Part shown: piece by piece, positions 1-5,105 of the stretch
Position numbering within the stretch: the first letter of the stretch is position 1
Layout of the letters: every line of letters begins with the position of its first letter
Translations under genes and position numbers: made by a program
Source: Anaerolineales bacterium
GTDB taxonomy: Bacteria > Chloroflexota > Anaerolineae > Anaerolineales > Villigracilaceae
Reading direction: 5' to 3'
NCBI GenBank assembly: GCA_025966435.1
Contig: JAICRQ010000193.1
Span: 1-6,694, forward strand
DNA: 6,694 nt
The notes under the pieces: generated by a model
The model's input: only the letters and a program-made list of their open reading frames with translations
Database searches by the model: none
What the model was told of the DNA's origin: nothing

Positions 1-707
1 ACAATCGTATGCTCGAACTGTGCAGCAATCGCCCGGTCCATGGTACGGATCGACCAGCCATCTCTTTCCTGCACGGTTCGCCCGACGCCGGTTGTGAGAA
101 ACGGCTCGACGGCAAGGACTAAACCATCGTGGAGAACGCGGTGGTCGCCGGGATTATGGAAGTTGAGGATCTCCTTTGGACTCTCGTGCAGCCTGCGCCC
201 AATGCCGTGACCCGTCAGATCGTAAATGACGTTGTAACCGCGCTTCCTCGCTTCCGCCTCGACCGTCCGCCCAATTCCATTTAACGGATTCCCAGCCTTC
301 GCTGCGCGCAGTGCCTTCGTGAGAGCCATTTTGGTGGCGTCGAGAAGTTTCTCCAGGCTGCGGTCGCGCTTGGAAACCACCAGGGACGCGCCCGTATCGG
401 CATAGTACCCATCGAGTTCAGCCGAGACATCGATATGGATCAGCTCACCTTCACGCAAGACATGCTCATCCGGAATCCCATGCGCAATGACCGGTGAGAC
501 GCTGATGCACGTCGCGGCGGGATAGTTGTATGTGACTTGTGGCGCCGAACGCGCGCCTTCCGCTTCGAGGAACGCCCGGCCGATCTCATCAAGCTCGCGC
601 GTCGTCATTCCGGCGCGCGTGGCGTTCATCATCTTGCGTAAGGTCTCGGCGCAGATGCGGCCAATGGCTTTTAAGTATTCAATGTCTTTTTGAGAATCAG
701 CGGTCAT
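1..707 (-). CDS. map: Methionine aminopeptidase type I, 3' end cut by window
   Basis: This enzyme removes the initiator methionine from nascent cytosolic proteins and needs two divalent metal ions. Translation from the ATG at 707 gives 235 residues before the window ends; the E. coli enzyme has 264, so a few tens of residues at most are missing. The five metal ligands of the pita-bread fold are all visible: D93 (HIDVSAELDG), D104 (YADTG), H167 (LTGHGIG), E201 (AVEPF) and E232 (QFEHT). The catalytic histidine is H76 in AHGIPDEH. There is no N-terminal zinc-finger or SH3-binding extension, so it is the short bacterial (type Ia) form. The gene lies 70 bases downstream of tmk on the same strand. 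No Shine-Dalgarno sequence precedes the start; a -10-like TACAAT lies six bases before the ATG, which suggests a leaderless message. The family assignment is very secure. Confidence 0.96.
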   Translation of the reverse strand, partial: MTADSQKDIEYLKAIGRICAETLRKMMNATRAGMTTRELDEIGRAFLEAEGARSAPQVTYNYPAATCISVSPVIAHGIPDEHVLREGELIHIDVSAELDGYYADTGASLVVSKRDRSLEKLLDATKMALTKALRAAKAGNPLNGIGRTVEAEARKRGYNVIYDLTGHGIGRRLHESPKEILNFHNPGDHRVLHDGLVLAVEPFLTTGVGRTVQERDGWSIRTMDRAIAAQFEHTI

Positions 708-719
708 AAAGAGATTGTA
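708..719 (-). promoter_or_regulatory. Candidate leaderless promoter of map (-10 TACAAT)
   Basis: Read on the minus strand, TACAAT (714-719) is followed by six bases (CTCTTT) and then the ATG of map. Transcription would begin at or next to the A of the start codon. No convincing -35 hexamer is present 16-18 bases upstream and no Shine-Dalgarno sequence fits. The same six-base gap occurs at tmk, the GNAT-like gene and pdxT, which strengthens the call. Confidence 0.55.
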
Positions 720-753
720 ATACAGTAGAGATAGTTATTACCATCATTGTTTT

Positions 754-769
754 AGGACCTATATGTCCT
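754..769. repeat. Short inverted repeat between tmk and map
   Basis: AGGAC (754-758) and GTCCT (765-769) form a 5-bp stem around a six-base loop, eight bases after the tmk stop codon is passed. On the minus-strand transcript it is followed by AAAACA, not a U-run, so it is a poor intrinsic terminator. It could be a weak transcript end structure or chance. Confidence 0.25.
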
Positions 770-777
770 GAGAAAAT

Positions 778-1392
778 TCACTTTAATTTCTCTACAATCA
801 ATCGTTTCAACTCTTCCTGCACCTCATCCCACGCTTGCCCGGCATCCACAACCACCCAGCGATTCGGCTCTACTTTCACCATCTCTAAATATCCTATGCG
901 GACACGCCTATAAAACTCAATATCCTGTGCATCCATGCGGTTCCATTCGGCGCCGTTTTGTTTTTTTCGCCCAAGCCCTTCTTCCACATCCACATCCAGC
1001 AAAACGGTCAAGTTTGGCACGAGACCACCGGTTGCATATTTCACCAACGAGCGAACCTGTTCCAGATCCTGCTGGTGCCCATAGCCCTGGTAGGCAATGG
1101 TGGAGTCATAGTAACGGTCGGAGATGACGATTTCGCCCATCTGCAGGCGCGGCTTGAAGACCTGTTCCACGATCTGGGCGCGCGCAGCCTGGTAGAGTAA
1201 CGTCTCTGTACGTGGATGCATTTCTACATTTTTGAGATCGTGAATCACTTCGCGAATCTGCTCGCCAATCGACGTCCCCCCCGGCTCGCGCGTTGGAAAT
1301 ACTGTGTAGCCCTTCTCACGCAGATACTCGACAAGGGGTGGAATGTGCGAGGTCTTGCCGGAACCTTCTGGACCCTCAAGAGTGATGAACAT
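778..1392 (-). CDS. tmk: Thymidylate kinase (dTMP kinase)
   Basis: Phosphorylates dTMP to dTDP with ATP, the last dedicated step before dTTP. The 204-residue length is typical of the family. The P-loop GPEGSGKT is at residues 7-14, the substrate-binding TREPGG at 34-39, and the DRYYDS motif (DRY/H family signature) at 92-97 followed by IAYQG. The LID region around residues 140-152 (GRKK to NRMD) carries basic residues, and the P-loop lacks the arginine seen in yeast-type enzymes, consistent with the bacterial type II arrangement. The start at 1392 is right because the first residues MFITLEGPEG match the usual N-terminus, only six residues before the P-loop. It lies 95 bases downstream of the R3H ATPase gene. 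No Shine-Dalgarno sequence is seen; TATACT sits six bases before the ATG. Confidence 0.97.
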   Translation of the reverse strand: MFITLEGPEGSGKTSHIPPLVEYLREKGYTVFPTREPGGTSIGEQIREVIHDLKNVEMHPRTETLLYQAARAQIVEQVFKPRLQMGEIVISDRYYDSTIAYQGYGHQQDLEQVRSLVKYATGGLVPNLTVLLDVDVEEGLGRKKQNGAEWNRMDAQDIEFYRRVRIGYLEMVKVEPNRWVVVDAGQAWDEVQEELKRLIVEKLK

Positions 1393-1404
1393 GAGGAAAG
1401 TATA
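1393..1404 (-). promoter_or_regulatory. Candidate leaderless promoter of tmk (-10 TATACT)
   Basis: On the minus strand TATACT (1399-1404) is followed by TTCCTC and then the tmk ATG, so the predicted transcription start coincides with the start codon. TTCCTC is pyrimidine-rich and cannot pair with the anti-Shine-Dalgarno sequence. The -10 overlaps the end of the octamer repeat array at 1400-1483, and the position where a -35 would lie is inside that array. Confidence 0.6.
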
Positions 1405-1483
1405 CAGGTAGACAGGTATAAATGTAAACAGGTAAACAAGCCACTTACAACTTGTTTACCTGTCTATGTGTGTACATGTGTAT
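1400..1483. repeat. Palindrome made of tandem 8-base units
   Basis: The left half is five head-to-tail octamers: GTATACAG (1400), GTAGACAG (1408), GTATAAAT (1416), GTAAACAG (1424) and GTAAACAA (1432). After a spacer (1441-1450) the right half holds four octamers in inverted orientation: TTGTTTAC (1452), CTGTCTAT (1460), GTGTGTAC (1468) and ATGTGTAT (1476). The inner units pair perfectly over 13 bp (1428-1440 with 1451-1463). It fills almost the whole gap between the R3H ATPase and tmk. On the minus strand the stem is followed by TTTACATTT, so it might terminate the upstream transcript weakly. Its ordered 8-base period is not explained by a terminator alone. Confidence 0.8.
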
Positions 1484-1487
1484 TCTT

Positions 1488-3104
1488 TCACTCTCTAAAT
1501 ATTCTCACGTGGCGCCGCGGCTCTTTGCCATACGAGTGACTGACTAACTCCGCGTTGCGCGCCATCTCGTGCTGAAGTCGCCGCACCAGGGAAGGTCCGG
1601 GCGGCAGGTCCACCCAGCGCTCGCCGTTCAACACCGCCGCGATCGCCTGCTGGGTCTGTGACTTGACGTCGCTCAAGTCAGACGACGTCCCCTGCTCCTG
1701 CGCGGATAAATTGAACAAGTCGCTGAGGAACTGCTCCATCTGGGAGACAGTATTGGCGCGCAGGACATAAATGGGCATACCGCGATGCTCCGCCTCGACG
1801 ATTGTCTGCTGGCGGTCGCGATAGTAGGTTTTGAGTGTTACCAGGGCGTTGGCATCATCCACATCTTTTGCGATCACGACAGGCACACCCAGTCTCTTGG
1901 CGGCTTGCTGCAGCCGGTTGCGCGCCACACCATGCGGATACACCTTTATGGTCTGTAATACACCTCGGCTCGTGTCCGGGCGGGTTGCGCCGGATTGTTC
2001 GAGTCGTGCAGCAATTGGAGTCGGCTCCTCGGCTGCGGAAGCTGGCTGGCGTCCGCGGCGGGGCGTTTTTGTTTCACGCGCGTCCATCCTTGATGTAGAA
2101 GCCGGTGCGGATCTTTCGATCTGAATCTTGCCTGATTCATCGCGCGTGCGGATCTCCGGTGCGAGCGGGAAGCCACGCAAGAGGGCATCCACCGAAGCCA
2201 TGATGTCCAGGTGGACCGCGAACCGATCGCGAGTCTGAATTTCGATTAGCACGTCGAACGTTGGCGGAGCACGTCGCTCAAGGACCGTTTTCTGCGTGCC
2301 GCGTCGACGTGCTTCTTCATCTGACAGTGTGACCGCTTCGATGCCACCGACGAGGTCGCTCAAGGTCGGGTTGAGCAGCAGATTATCCAGCGTCTGACCG
2401 TGGGCAGTGCCAATCAACTGCACGCCGCGTTCCGCGATCGTACGGGCGGCAGCGGCTTCGGCTTCGCGTCCGATCTCGTCGATGACAATGACTTCCGGGT
2501 TGTGATTTTCCACGGCTTCGATCATCACCTCATGCTGGAGCATGGGCTCGCGCACCTGCATCCGGCGTGCCTTACCTACAGCAGGGTGAGGCACATCGCC
2601 ATCCCCGCCGATTTCATTGGAGGTATCTACGATGACTACGCGCTTCGATTCGGCAATGATACGCGCGGCTTCACGCAGCAGAGTTGTCTTGCCAACGCCC
2701 GGACGACCGAGGATCAACACAGACTTACCCGATTCGATGATGTCCTGGATAATATCCACTGTGCCATAGACAGCGCGCCCCACGCGCAGCGTAAGTCCAA
2801 CAACCGACGTGCGTCGGTTGCGGATGGCGGAGATGCGATGCAAGGTCCGCTCGATGCCGGCTCGATTGTCCGCGTCGAATTCCCCCGTGCGTTCATCCAC
2901 GTAATCAATTTCAGCGTGAGATACTTCCGTCTCGCGCAGGTTGATCTCGTGGTCCACAAATCGGGCAGTGGGGACGCGCCCCAGGTCAAGGATGATCTCG
3001 AGCAGGTTCTCTGTGTCGTTGGCTCTCTCCACGGCATGGCGGATATCCAGCGGAAGGACATCGAGAAGCGCATCAAGATCGTCTGTTATTTTTAATTGTG
3101 TCAT
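1488..3104 (-). CDS. R3H-domain P-loop ATPase, Ycf45/SpoIIIAA-like
   Basis: A 538-residue soluble protein with three parts. Residues 1-115 are an N-terminal region of the family. Residues 120-300 are a RecA/VirB11-type ATPase core with Walker A GRPGVGKT (133-140), Walker B VIVIDE (205-210) and a GTAHGQTL motif (232-239) as in SpoIIIAA and secretion ATPases. A charged, proline-rich linker (about 320-380) follows. The C-terminal part has a conserved YPHGVARNRL segment (389-398) and ends in an R3H single-stranded nucleic-acid-binding domain with the RRLQH signature at 508-512. The same architecture is known from cyanobacterial and plastid Ycf45 proteins; the cellular role is unknown. The nearest relatives in sporulation do not imply sporulation here. 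An in-frame stop lies two codons upstream of the ATG at 3104, so no longer start is possible. No Shine-Dalgarno sequence is visible. tmk follows 95 bases downstream. Confidence 0.9.
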   Translation of the reverse strand: MTQLKITDDLDALLDVLPLDIRHAVERANDTENLLEIILDLGRVPTARFVDHEINLRETEVSHAEIDYVDERTGEFDADNRAGIERTLHRISAIRNRRTSVVGLTLRVGRAVYGTVDIIQDIIESGKSVLILGRPGVGKTTLLREAARIIAESKRVVIVDTSNEIGGDGDVPHPAVGKARRMQVREPMLQHEVMIEAVENHNPEVIVIDEIGREAEAAAARTIAERGVQLIGTAHGQTLDNLLLNPTLSDLVGGIEAVTLSDEEARRRGTQKTVLERRAPPTFDVLIEIQTRDRFAVHLDIMASVDALLRGFPLAPEIRTRDESGKIQIERSAPASTSRMDARETKTPRRGRQPASAAEEPTPIAARLEQSGATRPDTSRGVLQTIKVYPHGVARNRLQQAAKRLGVPVVIAKDVDDANALVTLKTYYRDRQQTIVEAEHRGMPIYVLRANTVSQMEQFLSDLFNLSAQEQGTSSDLSDVKSQTQQAIAAVLNGERWVDLPPGPSLVRRLQHEMARNAELVSHSYGKEPRRHVRIFRE

Positions 3105-3121
3105 AGGTTAATTGGTTATTA
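3105..3121 (-). promoter_or_regulatory. Weak candidate promoter of the R3H ATPase gene
   Basis: On the minus strand TAATAA (3116-3121) lies 11 bases before the ATG, which would give a leader of about five bases. This does not fit the exact six-base spacing seen at four other genes of the window. No -35 and no Shine-Dalgarno sequence are evident. A second possible promoter lies further upstream at 3326-3331. Confidence 0.3.
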
Positions 3122-3325
3122 CAAAATAAGGAGGGAAGCAAAGGGAAAGAATCCCACAGCTACTTGCGCCGCCTGCACTCACCACATCAGCGGCATACAA
3201 AGCTAAAAAGATAAAATGACCATGTCAGAATACCTGCCTGTCATCAGTATGCTTTCAGTACGTCACGAACGTTCAAAGAGTTCCCGTCGAGCTTCTCCTG
3301 GTTGCTTCGTGAGCTACTGGTCCTA

Positions 3326-3331
3326 ATTATA
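3326..3331 (-). promoter_or_regulatory. Perfect -10 hexamer without a following start codon
   Basis: TATAAT on the minus strand, with no good -35 at 16-18 bases (GTTTGG or CGTTTG at best). Transcription would start near 3319 and run about 215 bases before the ATG of the R3H ATPase. Unlike the leaderless promoters of this window there is no ATG six bases downstream. Chance occurrence in AT-rich DNA is possible. Confidence 0.3.
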
Positions 3332-3408
3332 CGGGAAATAGGGAAATCCAAACGTTGGAAAGATGTTAAAAATGGCTGTGGACCGTTTGGGGAAAAATAT
3401 GGCAAAGG

Positions 3409-4323
3409 CTATTTCTTTGTCTCAATCCTGCTCACCCGCGATGGTTGGACACTTACACCTGAGGGCACAGCGGGTGCCGTCTGTCCGTCTTTTATCATAT
3501 GAGCCAGATGTTTCACCATCACCGCCTGCCGGTCTGCGCCTTTCGCACCCAGATCCGCCAGGACGGGCTCAAGCCATGCCTGATAGGAGCGTACGCATAC
3601 ATATACAGGGCGGTTGCGGCGGTCTGGCAGGTTGGTGATCAGGGAGGCAAGCTTCTCACCCACGTTCACCGCTTCAGGGTGGATGAGGGGCGAGAGCACG
3701 ATCCCATACGCACCCTGCGTCGCACTGACATAAGATTTTTCTCCCTCGTTACATAACCAGCCCAGTGCAACCTTTGGCTGCGGCTCAATGGGCTGTAGTA
3801 ATGGAGGAACGATCTGATAATAAATACTCTGGACTGCGGGGGTATGAATTGATTTGACGCGCTTCCATTCCACAGAGCGGCTTGCTGGCGCAACGTCGGA
3901 GACATCCCACATGCGCTGCCAGGCATACACGGAGAACCCCGCTCTACGCAGCGCGATGAACGCCTCGCTGGTTTCATCCACCTCTGCCAGAACATGAAAT
4001 GCACCCCACGACCCTGCCTGAGCAGCTAGACTCTCGATCAACGCAGGCAGGTCTGGATGGTGGAGTTGTGATGAGGGGGCAATGAAGAGCAGCTTTGCAA
4101 ACGGCTCGTTGCGCGAGTGGATTACGCCTCCCAAAACAGACTCGCCCTCCCCATTTACGATGGCAGAATAAATGTGCCGCACCGGGTTGACGTAAGCAAA
4201 TAAGCCCACGGCGCCAAGCGGATTTCCCCGCGTCAGCGTACGCGCGGAATCCAACCCTATGGCTTGCTCGCGGAAGCTATACAAATATGGAAGATCAAAA
4301 ATGGCAAGCGGACGGATCGACAT
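3409..4323 (-). CDS. GNAT-like acetyltransferase family protein, uncharacterised
   Basis: The product is 304 residues from the ATG at 4323 (MSIRPLAIFDLPYLYSF). The N-terminal half looks like a degenerate GNAT fold: an RPLAIFDLPYL opening typical of position-sensing acetyltransferase starts, a core strand AKLLFIAPS (76-84), a helix, and the segment EAFIALRRAGFSVYAWQRMW (120-139), which resembles the GNAT motif B 'A-x-x-x-x-x-x-x-G-F'. The C-terminal half, with RPVYVCVRSYQAWLEPVLADLGAKGADRQAVMVKHL (238-273), may be a second, more divergent GNAT-like unit. A clear acetyl-CoA-binding Q/RxxGxG/A loop is not visible, so activity and substrate are unknown. An ATG 66 bases upstream (4389) is in frame but its extra 22 codons are the hairpin at 4341-4377 read as protein, so I reject it. 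The gene lies 131 bases downstream of pdxT and appears to have its own promoter. Confidence 0.7.
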   Translation of the reverse strand: MSIRPLAIFDLPYLYSFREQAIGLDSARTLTRGNPLGAVGLFAYVNPVRHIYSAIVNGEGESVLGGVIHSRNEPFAKLLFIAPSSQLHHPDLPALIESLAAQAGSWGAFHVLAEVDETSEAFIALRRAGFSVYAWQRMWDVSDVAPASRSVEWKRVKSIHTPAVQSIYYQIVPPLLQPIEPQPKVALGWLCNEGEKSYVSATQGAYGIVLSPLIHPEAVNVGEKLASLITNLPDRRNRPVYVCVRSYQAWLEPVLADLGAKGADRQAVMVKHLAHMIKDGQTAPAVPSGVSVQPSRVSRIETKK

Positions 4324-4335
4324 ACTTCGATTATA
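4324..4335 (-). promoter_or_regulatory. Candidate leaderless promoter of the GNAT-like gene
   Basis: A perfect TATAAT (4330-4335, minus strand) is followed by CGAAGT and then the ATG at 4323. This both supports that ATG as the true start and predicts a message starting at the start codon. There is no Shine-Dalgarno sequence. A recognisable -35 is absent; that position falls inside the hairpin at 4341-4377. Confidence 0.65.
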
Positions 4336-4340
4336 TGTCA

Positions 4341-4377
4341 CACTTGCATGATTTGCCCAGCAAATCACGTACAAGTG
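4341..4377. repeat. Long hairpin upstream of the GNAT-like gene
   Basis: CACTTG (4341-4346) pairs with CAAGTG (4372-4377), and GATTTGC (4350-4356) is written inverted as GCAAATC (4360-4366) around a three-base loop. The junction adds pairs 4349-4367 and 4347-4369, with one G-U on the minus-strand RNA and a two-base bulge (4370-4371). This gives about 16 bp in total. It ends five bases before the -10 TATAAT of the downstream gene and covers its -35 position. It may be a protein-binding site or a transcript-end structure of pdxT, although no U-run follows. Confidence 0.75.
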
Positions 4378-4435
4378 CAGGTGTCGCAAGCGTGAAAAAG
4401 GTTACAATCTCGAATTCTAATGAGCCGCGCTTCGT

Positions 4436-4448
4436 CCCTTAAGAAGGG
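4436..4448. repeat. Small hairpin after pdxT
   Basis: CCCTT (4436-4440) and AAGGG (4444-4448) form a 5-bp stem with a three-base loop, a few bases beyond the pdxT stop codon. The minus-strand transcript continues with GACGAAGCGC rather than a U-run, so it is not a canonical intrinsic terminator. Confidence 0.3.
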
Positions 4449-4454
4449 GCAAGA

Positions 4455-5033
4455 TCAATCCACCAGCGATAGAAAATATTCATGAAACCGCGTATCGTTT
4501 GTTAATTCAGGGTGGAATGAAGTGGCGAGGAGATGTCCCTGCTGCGCGGCAACAATTCTCCCGTCAGGGACGGAGGCAAGCACCTTCGCCTCTCCCTGCA
4601 CTGATTCAATGATCGGCGCGCGGATGAAGACCGCGTGGTAATCTTCCTTCGTCTTCGTCGCCTGCTTCAACTCCGGGACGTCTAAGTCCGCTTCGAACGA
4701 ATCCACTTGGCGCCCAAACGCGTTCCGCTCGACCTTGATATCCATGAGTCCAAGCAGAGGCTGGTCGCGGCTAATGTCTTTGGAAAGGAAGATCGCACCC
4801 GCACACGTCCCCCAAATCGCGCGGCGCTGTCCGAATTGTTTCAACGGTTCGATCAGGTCATATGCCACAGCCAGCTTGCCGATCGTCGTAGATTCCCCGC
4901 CAGGGATGATTAACCCATCAAGCCCCTGGAGATGCTCAGGCAATCGGACCTCGGCAGTTTCGGTACCGATTCGTTTGAGCATCGCGATATGTTCCGCAAA
5001 ATCACCCTGGAGAGCGAGGACACCGATTTTCAT
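4455..5033 (-). CDS. pdxT: Pyridoxal 5'-phosphate synthase glutaminase subunit PdxT
   Basis: The class I glutamine amidotransferase subunit of the DXP-independent PLP synthase. It hydrolyses glutamine and channels ammonia to PdxS. The product is 192 residues from ATG 5033, the usual length. Its start MKIGVLALQGDFAEH matches the family N-terminus, and the oxyanion region PGGEST is at 44-49. The catalytic triad is complete: the nucleophile C77 in GTCAGAIFL, H174 and E176 in SFHPEL. An ATG 39 bases further upstream (5072) is in frame, but the added 13 codons lie in the palindrome and before the family start, so I reject it. The gene follows pdxS by 72 bases. No Shine-Dalgarno sequence precedes it; TATACT lies six bases before the ATG, so pdxT may be expressed from its own leaderless promoter in addition to any read-through from pdxS. 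Confidence 0.97.
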   Translation of the reverse strand: MKIGVLALQGDFAEHIAMLKRIGTETAEVRLPEHLQGLDGLIIPGGESTTIGKLAVAYDLIEPLKQFGQRRAIWGTCAGAIFLSKDISRDQPLLGLMDIKVERNAFGRQVDSFEADLDVPELKQATKTKEDYHAVFIRAPIIESVQGEAKVLASVPDGRIVAAQQGHLLATSFHPELTNDTRFHEYFLSLVD

Positions 5034-5045
5034 AATTGGAGTATA
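5034..5045 (-). promoter_or_regulatory. Candidate leaderless promoter of pdxT (-10 TATACT)
   Basis: TATACT (5040-5045, minus strand), then CCAATT, then the pdxT ATG. It has the same hexamer and the same six-base spacing as upstream of tmk. The -35 position (about 5063-5068) falls within the palindrome at 5055-5092 and has no TTGACA-like sequence. No Shine-Dalgarno sequence fits, so a read-through message from pdxS would also lack one at this start. Confidence 0.6.
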
Positions 5046-5054
5046 GATAGTAAA

Positions 5055-5101
5055 CGATTGACCATAGACCAAAGATGGTCTATGGTCAATCGTCCATAGT
5101 C
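5055..5101. repeat. Palindrome with tandem 7-base units between pdxS and pdxT
   Basis: A perfect 17-bp stem (5055-5071 with 5076-5092) closes on the four-base loop AAGA. Read on the plus strand, the right half is a run of heptamers: GGTCTAT (5077), GGTCAAT (5084), CGTCCAT (5091) and a partial AGTC (5098). The left half holds two of the same units inverted, ATTGACC (5057) and ATAGACC (5064). On the pdxS transcript the stem is followed by UUUACUAU, so it could act as a weak terminator or as a 3'-end stabiliser that lowers read-through into pdxT. Confidence 0.85.
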
Positions 5102-5105
5102 AGAG

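Larger units (their letters stand above)
3105..3408. other. 304-base intergenic region, no gene recognised
   Basis: This is the longest non-coding gap on the minus-strand side. I see no tRNA, SRP RNA, tmRNA or known riboswitch core. It holds a perfect TATAAT on the minus strand (3326-3331), a 7-bp inverted repeat CCAAACG/CGTTTGG on that strand near 3348-3395, and a short palindrome TGACcatGTCA at about 3217-3227 followed on the minus strand by a T-rich stretch. A purine-rich AAGGAGG (3128-3134) on the plus strand has no start codon after it. The region may be a long 5' leader of the R3H gene or encode a small RNA, but neither is shown. Confidence 0.5.

Noticed and set aside
1400..1483. CRISPR-like array
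   Set aside because: The units are only 8 bases long with no spacers, and half are inverted.
2400..3095. Long plus-strand reading frame of 231 codons opposite the R3H ATPase
   Set aside because: It is a shadow of the ATPase coding sequence on the other strand, with no ribosome binding site and no recognisable domain.
3128..3134. AAGGAGG on the plus strand, a perfect Shine-Dalgarno sequence
   Set aside because: No start codon follows within a usable distance, and the downstream plus-strand frame is antisense to the gap and then to the GNAT-like gene.
3216..3326. 36-codon plus-strand reading frame in the 304-base gap (MTMSEYLPVI...)
   Set aside because: No Shine-Dalgarno sequence, only a poor -10 (TAAAAA), no recognisable domain, and an Arg/Ser-rich composition like random translation.
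4324..4389. In-frame upstream ATG extending the GNAT-like protein by 22 residues
   Set aside because: The extra codons are the hairpin at 4341-4377 and the TATAAT promoter read as protein; the protein-like start and the promoter spacing both point to 4323.
4420..4485. 21-codon plus-strand frame preceded by TACAAT (4403-4408)
   Set aside because: Very short, overlaps the 3' end of pdxT on the other strand, no ribosome binding site, and the spacing does not match the leaderless pattern.
5034..5072. In-frame upstream ATG extending PdxT by 13 residues
   Set aside because: PdxT proteins start at MKIGVLALQGD; the extension lies in the palindrome and across the TATACT hexamer.
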